Below are positions 20,277 through 29,429 of a DNA stretch of 64,000 nucleotides, piece after piece. Positions within the stretch are counted from its first letter, which is position 1. Each line of letters begins with the position of its first letter. Under the pieces are notes generated by a model. The model saw only the letters and a list, made by a program, of their open reading frames with translations. It was not told where the DNA came from and ran no database searches. This DNA is from Pseudomonas trivialis (lineage in GTDB: Bacteria > Pseudomonadota > Gammaproteobacteria > Pseudomonadales > Pseudomonadaceae), in contig NZ_JYLK01000008.1 of the NCBI RefSeq assembly GCF_001439805.1, positions 62,001 to 126,000 of the forward strand, in the 5' to 3' direction. The position numbers were made by a program, and so were the translations under genes.

Positions 20277-20824
20277 GGCTGGGCCTCGGTGGATTCCCCC
20301 TGGCGCACCATCAGTTGAAATTCATTGCGGCCATCCGCGCCTTCCGCCCGCACATGCTGCAGCCGGGTAGCGTGGGCACCCTGGGAGGCCTCCAGGCTGC
20401 GCATCAACTGGGCGATATCCTGGCTGGACTCGGCGCTGCCGCTGATGCTCACGCTGTCGCCCCGGGCAACCACCTCGTGCAGATGCACGCCGTCGGGCAC
20501 GGCGCGGGCCAGTTGGTCCAGCAACTGCGTACCGGCGGAACGGGCTTCGTGCAGGTCCTGCACGACCTTCATGCGCTCGGCCAGTTGCTGGCTCTGCTCC
20601 TGCAGGTCGTCGATGGTCTTGATCCGTGCATCCTGGGCGGCCACGTCCTTGCTCACATGGCTGTTGCGCGTTACCTGGCGGTCGATGGCCTGGTCGATGA
20701 CCTGATCCGCCAGCCACACCGCCGCCAGCGCCACACAGGCGAACGCCAGCAAAAATACCAGAAAGTATTTGCGCCGCCGCTGCGCCAGCGCCTGGCGCCA
20801 GGGCAAAAGATTGATTCGTGTCAT
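20273..20824 (-). CDS. pilN: Type IV pilus inner-membrane protein PilN
   Basis: A 183-residue bitopic protein. The N-terminal MTRINLLPWRQ is the conserved motif that docks into PilM, followed by one transmembrane helix (about residues 20-42), a coiled coil and a ferredoxin-like periplasmic domain. ATG 20824 was chosen because it gives this motif and overlaps the pilM stop as ATGA; the frame runs 39 codons further upstream without similarity. PilN normally pairs with PilO in the alignment subcomplex. Confidence 0.92.
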   Translation of the reverse strand: MTRINLLPWRQALAQRRRKYFLVFLLAFACVALAAVWLADQVIDQAIDRQVTRNSHVSKDVAAQDARIKTIDDLQEQSQQLAERMKVVQDLHEARSAGTQLLDQLARAVPDGVHLHEVVARGDSVSISGSAESSQDIAQLMRSLEASQGAHATRLQHVRAEGADGRNEFQLMVRQGESTEAQP

Positions 20825-21477
20825 CCAGCGAAACTCCTCAGGGCCAATCCGCAAGCCACTCCCATCCCGTGGGCATCCGCGGCCCATTGTGCGCCATCGA
20901 CACGACGGCCCGGCGTGAAGCTGGCGAAATCCTGACTGCATGCGCGCTCCAATGCAAACCCTTCGACATCCACCACCCTCGGCACCAGCCCTGCCAGGGC
21001 CAAAACAGCCTCGCGGGTTTCAACCTGTTCCTTCAGGCACGCCGCCAGCAATACCTGCACCCGCTCGGGGTTGTCGGCACAAGGGCCGCGCACTTGAAAG
21101 TCGATGGCGACGTCGTCCAGCGGGTAAGGAATGTACTGGTCGGCTTCCAGTTGGATCTGCCGGGCCATTTCCTGCTCGCTGAGCCGCGCCTGCAGGTCGA
21201 TCACCCGCGTGATCACCGAGGAGCCCGCTACCGCCACCGCAGCCTGCCGGGCCGAGGTGCGCAGGCGCGACAGGGCCTGATGCAGGGCCTGGCCGATCAG
21301 TTCAAGGTCGAGCAAGGTGCCATCGACCACCGCCCGGCTCGGCAGCGACTGCGTGGCATAGCCTTCGACGGTATAGCCGCTGGCCGAACGGCTCAGTTCA
21401 ATCAGTTTGATCCCGCTGTCATTGATGTCGACGCCCAGCACAGTATCGACTTTTCGCCTGAAAAATCCCTTTCCCAT
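20821..21477 (-). CDS. pilM: PilM, internally deleted type IV pilus assembly ATPase-like protein
   Basis: A 218-residue protein; PilM is normally about 354 residues. The first 180 residues match the actin-like N-lobe (MGKGFFRRKVDTVLGVDIN, then GIKLIELSR, and QIQLEADQYIPYP), up to VVDVEGFALERA. The sequence then jumps to FTPGRRVDG...VACGLALRSF, the conserved C-terminal tail. About 130 residues holding the rest of the nucleotide-binding C-lobe are missing in frame. Reading frame and overlap with pilN are intact. The N-terminal start is the ATG giving MGKGFF. It is divergent from mrcA across 217 bases. Confidence 0.85.
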   Translation of the reverse strand: MGKGFFRRKVDTVLGVDINDSGIKLIELSRSASGYTVEGYATQSLPSRAVVDGTLLDLELIGQALHQALSRLRTSARQAAVAVAGSSVITRVIDLQARLSEQEMARQIQLEADQYIPYPLDDVAIDFQVRGPCADNPERVQVLLAACLKEQVETREAVLALAGLVPRVVDVEGFALERACSQDFASFTPGRRVDGAQWAADAHGMGVACGLALRSFAG

Positions 21478-21694
21478 AAAACTCCCTAAACCTTTGCCTG
21501 TCTTACCGCCTGATTGGCGCCGGGCACCGTGCATTCGGTCGACTTGTTGAACCGGTACGAATGACGCCCCAAGTCGAAAAATGCTTTAATGCCCAGCGTT
21601 TTTTTCCGCTTTTATCTGCTGCCCGGGTCGATCCATCGTTTGTCATGCATGCCCCGGCGCCTAACTCATTCTTTTCTCTGGAAATCCAAAAGCC

Positions 21695-24160
21695 TTGATT
21701 CGTCTGCTGAAGTTTTTCGGGTACTCCATTGTCGCCATCGTTTGCGGGCTCCTGCTCGTCCTCAGCGGGGCCTATCTCTACCTTAGTCCGGGTTTGCCCT
21801 CCGTAGAGGCACTCAGAAGTATCCAGTTGCAGATTCCTTTGCGGGTCTACAGCAGCGATGAAAAACTGATCGCGGAGTTCGGCGAAATGCGCCGCACACC
21901 GATCCGTTTCGCCGACATTCCACCCAATTTCATTAGCGCGCTGTTGTCGGCTGAAGACGATAACTTCGCCAATCACTACGGTGTGGACCCCAGCAGCCTG
22001 GTGCGCGCCGCCACGCAGTTGGTAAAAAGCGGACACATTCAATCCGGTGGCAGCACCATCACCATGCAGGTGGCAAAAAACTTCTTCCTCACCAGCGAGC
22101 GCAGTTTTTCGCGCAAGGCCACCGAGATCCTGCTGGCCTTGCAGATCGAGCGTCAGCTGACCAAGGACGAGATCCTCGAGCTGTACGTCAACAAGATCTA
22201 CCTGGGCAACCGCGCCTACGGCATCGAAGCCGCGTCGCAGGTGTACTACGGCAAGTCGATTCGTGACACCAGCCTGGCGCAGATGGCAATGATCGCCGGC
22301 CTGCCCAAGGCCCCTTCGCGCTTCAACCCCCTGGCCAACCCGGCGCGCAGCAAAGAGCGCCGCGACTGGATCCTGGGGCGCATGTACAAACTGGGCAAGA
22401 TCGACCAGGCCGCCTATGAAAGCGCGGTGGCCGAGCCGCTGAACGCCAGCTACCACGTGCCGACGCCGGAAGTGAACGCGCCGTATATCGCCGAAATGGC
22501 CCGCGCCGAAATGGTCGGCCGTTATGGCAGCGAGGCGTACACCGAAGGCTTCCGCGTGACCACCACCGTGCCGAGCGACCTGCAGGACATCGCCAATGAC
22601 GCGGTGCATTCCGGGCTTGTCGCCTACGACCAGCGTCACGGCTACCGGGGCCCCGAATCGCGCCTGCCGGGCAAGACCCTCAGCGCCTGGACGGCCGAGC
22701 TTGGCAAACAACGCACCATCAGCGGCCTCGAGCCGGCCATCGTCACCCAGGTGAAGAAAGACGGCGTGCAGGTGCTGACCCGCACCGGTGAAGCACACGT
22801 GGCCTGGGACAGCATGAAGTGGGCGCGACCGTTCCTGAACACCAACAGCATGGGCGCGCTGCCCAGGCAGCCGTCGGACGTGGCACAGGTGGGTGACTTG
22901 ATCCGCGTGCAACGTCAGAAGGACGACAGCCTCAAATTCAGCCAGGTACCGGTCGCCCAAGGCGCCCTGGTGTCCCTGGACCCGCAGAATGGTGCGATTC
23001 GCGCGCTGGTCGGCGGCTTTGCCTTCGAGCAGAGCAACTACAACCGCGCCACCCAGGCCAAGCGCCAACCGGGCTCGAGCTTCAAGCCGTTCATCTACAG
23101 CGCTGCGCTGGACAACGGCTACACCGCCGCCAGCCTGGTCAACGATGCACCGATCGTGTTTGTCGACGAGTACCTGGACAAGGTCTGGCGTCCGAAGAAC
23201 GACACCAACACCTTCCTTGGCCCGATCCGCATCCGCGAGGCGCTGTACAAGTCGCGCAACCTGGTGTCGATCCGCCTGCTGCAGGCGATGGGCGTGGGCA
23301 AGACCATCGACTACATCACGCGCTTCGGCTTTGCCAAGTCGGACCTGCCGCCCAACCTGTCCCTGGCCCTGGGCACCGCGACCCTCACGCCGATGGAAAT
23401 CGCCACCGGCTGGAGCACCTTTGCCAACGGCGGCTACAAGATCGCGCCCTACCTGATCGACAAGATCGAGAGCCGCAACGGCGACACACTGTTCACCGCC
23501 AACCCGCCACGCGTGCCGGGTGATGTGGTCAACGGCGTGGCTGCTACCGACGGCCTGGCCGCGCCGAGCAACGGCGGTATCACCATCGAGCCGACGCCGG
23601 GCGCAGCACCGGCCACGAATGCCGGCAACCCGGCCGAACCCCAGGCACCTGCGGTGGCCGAGCGCATTGTGGATGGTCGCACCACCTATATCCTCAACAG
23701 CATCCTCGAAGACGTGATCAAGAAAGGCACCGGCCGTCGCGCCCTGGCCCTGGGCCGCGCGGATATCGCCGGCAAGACCGGTACCACCAACGAATCCAAG
23801 GACGCCTGGTTCTCCGGCTACAACGGCGACTACGTGACCACCGTGTGGACCGGCTACGACCAGCCGGAAAGCCTGGGCCGCCGTGAGTTCGGCGGCACTG
23901 TCGCGCTGCCGATCTGGATGAGCTACATGGGCGCCGCGCTGAAGGACAAGCCCTTGCACACCCAGCCGGAACCGGAAGGCATCCTCAGCCTGCGGATCGA
24001 CCCGGTGAGTGGTCGCGCCGCATCCCCGAGCACGCCGAATGCGTACTTTGAACTGTTCAAGAGCGAAGACACGCCGCCATCGGTCAACGAACTGGGTAAC
24101 GGCGTCGCACCGGGCAGTCCGCTACCGGCAGACGAGGCCGCGCCGATCGATTTGTTCTAA
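21695..24160 (+). CDS. mrcA: Penicillin-binding protein 1A (bifunctional transglycosylase/transpeptidase)
   Basis: An 821-residue class A PBP of normal length, anchored by one N-terminal helix (residues 8-30). The glycosyltransferase GT51 motifs are present (AEDDNFANHYGVD, GGSTITMQVAKNF), followed by an OB-like insert and the transpeptidase with nucleophile Ser461 in GSSFK and the KTGT box (AGKTGTTNESKDAWF). The start is a TTG at 21695, giving MIRLLKFFGYS, which matches the usual N-terminus; no ATG fits. It polymerises and crosslinks peptidoglycan. Divergent from pilM, as I recall for other pseudomonads. Confidence 0.96.
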   Translation: MIRLLKFFGYSIVAIVCGLLLVLSGAYLYLSPGLPSVEALRSIQLQIPLRVYSSDEKLIAEFGEMRRTPIRFADIPPNFISALLSAEDDNFANHYGVDPSSLVRAATQLVKSGHIQSGGSTITMQVAKNFFLTSERSFSRKATEILLALQIERQLTKDEILELYVNKIYLGNRAYGIEAASQVYYGKSIRDTSLAQMAMIAGLPKAPSRFNPLANPARSKERRDWILGRMYKLGKIDQAAYESAVAEPLNASYHVPTPEVNAPYIAEMARAEMVGRYGSEAYTEGFRVTTTVPSDLQDIANDAVHSGLVAYDQRHGYRGPESRLPGKTLSAWTAELGKQRTISGLEPAIVTQVKKDGVQVLTRTGEAHVAWDSMKWARPFLNTNSMGALPRQPSDVAQVGDLIRVQRQKDDSLKFSQVPVAQGALVSLDPQNGAIRALVGGFAFEQSNYNRATQAKRQPGSSFKPFIYSAALDNGYTAASLVNDAPIVFVDEYLDKVWRPKNDTNTFLGPIRIREALYKSRNLVSIRLLQAMGVGKTIDYITRFGFAKSDLPPNLSLALGTATLTPMEIATGWSTFANGGYKIAPYLIDKIESRNGDTLFTANPPRVPGDVVNGVAATDGLAAPSNGGITIEPTPGAAPATNAGNPAEPQAPAVAERIVDGRTTYILNSILEDVIKKGTGRRALALGRADIAGKTGTTNESKDAWFSGYNGDYVTTVWTGYDQPESLGRREFGGTVALPIWMSYMGAALKDKPLHTQPEPEGILSLRIDPVSGRAASPSTPNAYFELFKSEDTPPSVNELGNGVAPGSPLPADEAAPIDLF

Positions 24161-24180
24161 CCCGATCTAGAGCCTGATAC

Positions 24181-24286
24181 AGATCCAATGTGGGAGGGGG
24201 CTTGCTCCAGATGGCAGTGTCACAGTCACTTGATGTATTGACTGGTGCACCGCTATCGGGAGCAAGCCCCCTCCCACATTGGATCT
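24181..24286. repeat. REPIN, GTGGGAGGGGGCTTGCTCC family
   Basis: Arm AGATCCAATGTGGGAGGG... starting at 24181 is perfectly mirrored by the arm ending at 24286 (...CCCTCCCACATTGGATCT). About 50 bases of non-palindromic sequence lie between them. The whole can fold into one long hairpin, as described for REPIN units. It lies between mrcA and the convergent maeB. Confidence 0.85.
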
Positions 24287-24317
24287 CCACAGGCCTCAAG
24301 TTGATCGCCAAATCATA

Positions 24318-24351
24318 AAAAAGCCCCGACTCATCCGAGCCGGGGCTTTTT
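24318..24351. terminator. Bidirectional intrinsic terminator between mrcA and maeB
   Basis: AAAAAGCCCCG and CGGGGCTTTTT form an 11-bp stem, with an inner CTC/GAG pairing, and T runs on both strands. It lies between convergent mrcA and maeB and can serve both. Confidence 0.9.
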
Positions 24352-24370
24352 GTTGGTGCGCTACAACGGC

Positions 24371-25639
24371 TTAGCCGTTGAACACATCATCCACGCTTTG
24401 CAGCGGGTAGTGCTTCGGATACGGCAGGGTGGCCACACCGGTCTCGATGGCGGCCTTGGCCACGGCGTCGGAGATCAGGGTGATCAGACGCTTGTCCATC
24501 GGTTTCGGGATGATGTACTCACGACCGAACGCCAGCGGTGCACCACCGTAGGCGTCGCAGACATCCTGTGGCACCGGCAGTTTGGCCAGTTCACGCAGGG
24601 CATTGGCGGCGGCGACTTTCATTTCTTCGTTGATGCGCTTGGCGCGAACGTCCAGGGCGCCACGGAAGATGAACGGGAAGCCCAGCACGTTGTTGACCTG
24701 GTTCGGGTAGTCCGAACGACCGGTGGCCATGATCACGTCGCTGCGGGTGGCGTGGGCCAGCTCAGGCGAGATCTCGGGGTCCGGGTTGGAGCAGGCGAAC
24801 ACGATCGGGTTCGGCGCCATGGACTTGAGGCCTTCGGCGCTCAGCAGGTTCGGGCCGGACAGGCCAACGAACACGTCGGCACCGTTGAGGGCGTCAGCCA
24901 GGGTGCGCTTGGAGGACGGATGAGCAAACATCGCCTTGTACTGGTTCAGGTCGGTACGCTCGGACTGGATCACGCCCTTGCTGTCGACCATGTAGATGTT
25001 TTCGAGCCTGGCGCCCATGCTGATGATCAGCTTCATGCAGGAAATGGCGGCGGCGCCGGCGCCCAGGCAGACGATTTTTGCCTCGGCCAGGGTTTTGCCG
25101 GCGATTTCCAGCGCGTTGATCATGCCGGCTGCGGTAACAATCGCAGTGCCGTGCTGGTCATCGTGGAATACCGGAATGTCGCACTGTTCGATCAACGCCT
25201 TTTCAATCTCGAAGCACTCGGGTGCCTTGATGTCTTCCAGGTTGATGCCACCGAAGGTGATGGAAATGCGCTTGACCGTGTCGATGAACGCCTGCGGGCT
25301 CTCGGAGTCGACTTCGATGTCGAACACGTCGATGCCGGCAAAGCGCTTGAACAGCACGCCCTTGCCTTCCATGACGGGCTTGGACGCCAATGGGCCGAGG
25401 TTGCCCAGGCCGAGAATCGCGGTGCCATCGGAAATCACTGCAACCAGGTTGCCTTTGCCGGTGTACTTGTACGCCAGTTCAGGGTCACGGGCGATTTCAC
25501 GTACGGGCTCGGCAACACCAGGGCTGTAGGCCAGCGAGAGGTCGCGAGCAGTGGCAGTGGCTTTGGTGAGCTCTACACTCAGCTTTCCTGGACGAGGATG
25601 GGCATGATATTCGAGAGCGGCAGTTTTCAAATCAGACAT
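24371..25639 (-). CDS. maeB: NADP-dependent malic enzyme, short form
   Basis: A 422-residue oxidative decarboxylase converting malate to pyruvate and CO2 and supplying NADPH. The malic N-domain (SLAYSPGVAEPVREI; Lys-containing GKGNLVAVISDGTAILGLG) and the NAD(P)-binding domain (VCLGAGAAAISCMKLI) are complete. The C-terminal phosphotransacetylase-like domain of enterobacterial MaeB is absent; the length equals the two-domain form known in pseudomonads, so it is not truncated. Its promoter should lie in 25640-25817. Confidence 0.93.
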   Translation of the reverse strand: MSDLKTAALEYHAHPRPGKLSVELTKATATARDLSLAYSPGVAEPVREIARDPELAYKYTGKGNLVAVISDGTAILGLGNLGPLASKPVMEGKGVLFKRFAGIDVFDIEVDSESPQAFIDTVKRISITFGGINLEDIKAPECFEIEKALIEQCDIPVFHDDQHGTAIVTAAGMINALEIAGKTLAEAKIVCLGAGAAAISCMKLIISMGARLENIYMVDSKGVIQSERTDLNQYKAMFAHPSSKRTLADALNGADVFVGLSGPNLLSAEGLKSMAPNPIVFACSNPDPEISPELAHATRSDVIMATGRSDYPNQVNNVLGFPFIFRGALDVRAKRINEEMKVAAANALRELAKLPVPQDVCDAYGGAPLAFGREYIIPKPMDKRLITLISDAVAKAAIETGVATLPYPKHYPLQSVDDVFNG

Positions 25640-25817
25640 ATCGGCATTCCGCTTTTACTGTTGGTCGACGGACCGCCGAGGATACGCGCGAAGCAATTTC
25701 CCTACAAGACTGGGCAGTCACGGGCCGCAAGTCCCCGCAAAGACGCAGTTTGATCGCAAGCCACGGGATACGAGGGCGCAACTGTTCACAATCACAGCAT
25801 TTAAATGTCTACAATTT

Positions 25818-26626
25818 TTATTGGCGAGACGACTTGAGCATGGCCGGATCGCTCAACGGCAGCAACCAGCGCGCCTGGCCGCTCTCAAGACGACCACGTC
25901 GAGCACGATCCTGCACCCAGCCACGCGTCTCGACAGTCTGGCCTTGCAGACCGGCGAGCGTGGCTGCGTCGAACTTCCCGACCACATTCGGCGCAATGCG
26001 CAATGCCAGCGAACCGGGGAGTTGAATCCAGATGCCACCGCGATTACGTTCGACCTTTTTCACCCGGCCGCTGATCAGGGCAAATCCTGCGCGCCTGACC
26101 TGCGCCACGCTGCGCACGGGCGAGGTGCGCCACAGCCCCAGGCGGTGCTGGCGCGCATTGTTTTCTGCCGCCTGCTGGCAAGCGATGAGGTCGACATTGG
26201 GTGCAATGCCCACCTGAAACCCCAGGCCTTCGGCGAGCAACTGCGCTTCCAGATTGTTGCCATCGGCGCCATAGAGGTGGGCCAGGGTACGGCCGTAATG
26301 ATCCTTGCGCTCGCGCCCCGGCACGAGCCCGACGCGCCCGTTACTGGCCCGCACCAAGGCCTGCAATCGCTGACGGGCAGCAACGGCGTAAGGCTCGTCG
26401 GGACGGCCTTTTTGGCGGTTTCCGGCGCATTGAGGCCGATCATGCGCACGCTGCGGCCATCCGTGAGGCGCACCGTGTCGCCATCCACCACGCGCTTGAC
26501 CTGCACATGGGCCAGGGAGGTCGGCGCCGGGCAGAACACATCGGCCTGGGCGGCGGACAGCCAAATTCCGGGCACAAAAAAGGCGCCCACAAGGGACGCC
26601 TTTTTCAACAGCTGGCAAAAGCCCAT
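25818..26626 (-). pseudogene. Staphylococcal-nuclease-like (TNase) secreted nuclease, frameshifted
   Basis: The gene is split across two frames. From ATG 26626 the first frame encodes a signal peptide (ending SAAQA) and the start of the SNase fold, VVDGDTVRLTDGRSVRMIGLNAPET, written here only to name it: Asp, Arg and Glu catalytic positions are present. After Lys73 the match moves to another frame, which continues as GRPDEPYAVAARQRL, GRERKDHYGRTLAHLY (with the third catalytic Arg) and an OB-like C-terminus to 25818. The switch is at the five-A run 26409-26413; six As would restore a 269-residue protein. It may be a pseudogene, a phase-variable allele or an assembly error. Confidence 0.8.
26577..26605 (-). 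terminator. Strong intrinsic terminator inside the nuclease signal-peptide codons (likely rpmE terminator)
   Basis: On the minus strand AAAAAGGCG, T, CCC, loop TTGT, GGG, CGCC is followed by six Ts. The stem is 12 bp with one bulge. It lies 36-64 bases past the rpmE stop but within codons 8-17 of the nuclease gene. Confidence 0.75.
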
Positions 26627-26640
26627 AAGGCTTTTGAACC

Positions 26641-26877
26641 TTACTCTGCCGGAGTGGCAGCAGCAGGCTTCTTGCCGAAAGCACCAAAGCGATCTGCGAA
26701 GCGCTGTACACGGCCGCCGGTGTCCAGAGTTTTCTGCTTACCGGTGTAGAACGGGTGGCACTCGTTGCATACGTCAGTACCCAGTGGCTTGCACAGGTTC
26801 GAACGGGTTTCGAACTTGTTGCCGCAGCTGCAGGTGACTTCGATGGTTTCGTACGCTGGATGGATATCGGCTTTCAT
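26641..26877 (-). CDS. rpmE: 50S ribosomal protein L31 (zinc form)
   Basis: A 78-residue ribosomal protein. Cys16, Cys18, Cys37 and Cys40 (CSCG ... [10 protein letters not shown]) form the zinc site, so this is the C+ paralogue rather than the zinc-independent form. ATG 26877 gives the canonical [10 protein letters not shown] start; the in-frame extension upstream is spurious. A short Ala/Pro-rich tail ends the protein. The nuclease gene starts 14 bases after its stop. Confidence 0.97.
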   Translation of the reverse strand: MKADIHPAYETIEVTCSCGNKFETRSNLCKPLGTDVCNECHPFYTGKQKTLDTGGRVQRFADRFGAFGKKPAAATPAE

Positions 26878-27095
26878 GGCACTTCCTCGGGCTAGCGTGC
26901 CGCCACTCGACACTATTGTCGAATACCGCACGTAATTAGGCCGCGAATTCTAACAGACCTTTCAAATCGCGCAAGCGGCGCTCACAGCCCAATCCCTTCC
27001 TTTCATCAGAAAACTGTCGGCTACCCCAAGCCTCCCCCTGTCTGCTAGGCTCGCGCCCCTGCACCACCGCCTGCCTTATAGATGAGACCTCTCGC

Positions 27096-29315
27096 GTGCC
27101 CGACGCCATTTTGCGCCTAGCCCTGCCCTCGCCCCTGCGCCGCCTGTTCGATTACCGGGCGCCGGCCGGTGTGCTGCGGGCGCAGTTGCAGCCGGGGATG
27201 CGCGTGCGCGTGCCGTTCGGTCGCCGGGAAATGATCGGCATCCTGGTGGAAATTGCCGACCACAGCGAAGTCCCGGCAGAAAAGCTCAAACCCGCACTGG
27301 CGATCATCGACGCCACGGCGCCACTGCCACCGGCGCTGTTCAAGCTGTGCCTGTGGACCGCCCAGTACTACCAGCACAGCCTGGGCGACACCTTGAGCTG
27401 GGCGCTGCCGGTGCTGCTGCGCCAGGGCGAACTGGCCGAAGCGCGCCAGGAACGCTTCTGGTCCACGGTGCCCGGCGCGCGCCTCGACGACCCGCGCATC
27501 GCCCGCGCGCCGCGCCAGCGTGAGGCCCTCGCCACCCTGGCGCAGCACCCCCACGGCGTGGCGCATCAACTGTTAAGCAAGCTGATGCTGAGCAAGGACA
27601 GCCTCGACCTGCTGCTGGCCAAAGGGCTGGTGCAGGTCGAAATCCGCAAGCATGCGCCCGACCCGCGCCATGAACACTGGTTGGCCCAGCCGGAGCTGCC
27701 GCTGAACCCAGAGCAACGCGCCGCCTATGAAGCAATCCGCGCAGGCTTCGACAGCTTCCACGCGTTCCTGCTGGCCGGCGTCACCGGCAGCGGCAAGACC
27801 GAAGTCTATCTGCAGTTGATCCGCGAGACCCTGCAGGCCGGCAAACAGGCGCTGGTGCTGATCCCCGAAATCAACCTGGGCCCGCAGACCCTGGCGCGCT
27901 TCGAGCAGCGCTTCAATGCGCGCATCGCTCTGGTGCACTCGGCGGTCAACGACCGTGAGCGCCTGGAGTCGTGGCTGGCGGCGCGGGACGGCGAGGCCGA
28001 CATTATTATCGGCACCCGTTCGGCGCTGTTTACGCCGATGAAAAATCCCGGGCTGATCATCATCGACGAGGAGCACGACGGCTCCTATAAACAGCAGGAA
28101 GGCCTGCGTTATCACGCCCGCGACCTCGCGCTGGTGCGCGCGCGCCAGGAGGACATCCCGATTGTGCTGGGTTCGGCCACGCCGTCCCTGGAGAGCCTGC
28201 ACAACGCCTACACCGGCCGCTATGGCCTGCTGCGCCTGAACGAGCGTGCCGGTGGCGCCAAACAGCCACGTTTCCTGCGCCTGGACGTAAAAAGCCGTCC
28301 GCTGGACAGCGGCATTTCCGGGCCGATGCAACAGGCCATCGGCCAGACCCTCGCCGCCGGCCAGCAGGTGCTGGTGTTTCTCAATCGACGCGGCTTTGCA
28401 CCGACGCTGTTGTGCCACGACTGTGGCTGGATGTCCGAGTGTGAACGGTGCGATGCGCGCATGACCGTGCACCAGCGCCACGGCGAGCTGCGCTGCCATC
28501 ATTGCGGCCATGTGGAGCGGGTGCCACGTCACTGCCCGCAGTGTGGCAAGGTCGACCTGCGCCCCGTCGGCGCGGGCACCGAGCGCGCCGAAGAGCGCCT
28601 GGGCATCCTGTTTCCGGATTACCCGGTGCTGCGGGTCGACCGTGACAGCACCTCGCGCAAGGACGCCATGAATCAGCTGTTTGCCACCATCCAGAAAGGC
28701 CAGCCGTGCATTCTGGTGGGCACACAGATGCTCGCCAAGGGGCATCACTTCCCACGGGTCACCCTGGTGTCGATTCTCGATGCGGACGGTGGCTTGTTCT
28801 CCGGGGATTTTCGCGCCAGCGAGCGCATGGCGCAGTTGATCGTGCAGGTCGCCGGCCGCGCAGGCCGCGCCGAAGAACCGGGCCGGGTGATTATCCAGAC
28901 ACACCTGGCCGATCATCCGCTGCTGATCCAGTTGACCGAACAAGGCTACTTCGCCTTCGCCGAACAGGCCCTGAGCGAACGCCGCTCCGCCGGCCTGCCG
29001 CCGTTTGCCCACCTCGCCCTGCTGCGTGCCGAAGCCCATAAACCGGGGCAGGCCGAAAGTTTCCTCGATGAGGCCTGCAGCGCCGCTGAACGTTTGCTGG
29101 CAGAGCTGGGTCTGAGCGGCATCGAACTGCTCGGCCCGGTGCCCGCCCCCATGGAGCGCCGCGCCGGACGTTATCGCGCCCAGTTGCTGTTGCAGGCGAC
29201 CTCCCGCGCACCGTTGCACCGGCTGTTGAGCAGCTGGTTGCTGGCCCTGGAGCACATGCCCGGCGGCCGGCAGGTGCGCTGGTCGCTGGATGTGGATCCG
29301 GTGGATTTGTATTGA
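27096..29315 (+). CDS. priA: Primosomal protein N' (replication restart helicase PriA)
   Basis: A 739-residue superfamily 2 helicase that recognises stalled forks and reloads the replicative helicase. It has the N-terminal 3'-binding domain, Walker A GVTGSGKTEVYL near residue 230, the DEEH box (IIIDEEHDGSYK), zinc-binding cysteine pairs (CHDCGWMSECERC ... CHHCGH ... CPQCG) and C-terminal helicase motifs (QVAGRAGRAEEPG). Start is GTG 27096 (MPDAILRLALPSPL). Monocistronic; divergent from rpmE. Confidence 0.97.
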   Translation: MPDAILRLALPSPLRRLFDYRAPAGVLRAQLQPGMRVRVPFGRREMIGILVEIADHSEVPAEKLKPALAIIDATAPLPPALFKLCLWTAQYYQHSLGDTLSWALPVLLRQGELAEARQERFWSTVPGARLDDPRIARAPRQREALATLAQHPHGVAHQLLSKLMLSKDSLDLLLAKGLVQVEIRKHAPDPRHEHWLAQPELPLNPEQRAAYEAIRAGFDSFHAFLLAGVTGSGKTEVYLQLIRETLQAGKQALVLIPEINLGPQTLARFEQRFNARIALVHSAVNDRERLESWLAARDGEADIIIGTRSALFTPMKNPGLIIIDEEHDGSYKQQEGLRYHARDLALVRARQEDIPIVLGSATPSLESLHNAYTGRYGLLRLNERAGGAKQPRFLRLDVKSRPLDSGISGPMQQAIGQTLAAGQQVLVFLNRRGFAPTLLCHDCGWMSECERCDARMTVHQRHGELRCHHCGHVERVPRHCPQCGKVDLRPVGAGTERAEERLGILFPDYPVLRVDRDSTSRKDAMNQLFATIQKGQPCILVGTQMLAKGHHFPRVTLVSILDADGGLFSGDFRASERMAQLIVQVAGRAGRAEEPGRVIIQTHLADHPLLIQLTEQGYFAFAEQALSERRSAGLPPFAHLALLRAEAHKPGQAESFLDEACSAAERLLAELGLSGIELLGPVPAPMERRAGRYRAQLLLQATSRAPLHRLLSSWLLALEHMPGGRQVRWSLDVDPVDLY

Positions 29316-29429
29316 TAGCGAGATCGCCATCGGGCTTGAACGGTTGGCAAGCCCGCCCGCGCCACGGATAATGCCGAGTTTTTCCACCTGCGCATCGCGC
29401 GCCGCCGCTTGCGGTTGAAAGAGAACACC

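Noticed and set aside
21503..23959. 818-codon minus-strand frame opposite mrcA
   Set aside because: Antisense shadow of mrcA; no recognisable domain.
24371..25639. Truncated MaeB lacking the phosphotransacetylase domain
   Set aside because: The two-domain length of 422 residues is, as I recall, normal for pseudomonad malic enzyme.
26405..26415. Programmed -1 frameshifting in the nuclease gene
   Set aside because: The run is CC-AAAAA-G, one A short of the canonical A-AAA-AAG slippery site, and no conserved downstream structure is obvious. A lost base explains the split more simply.
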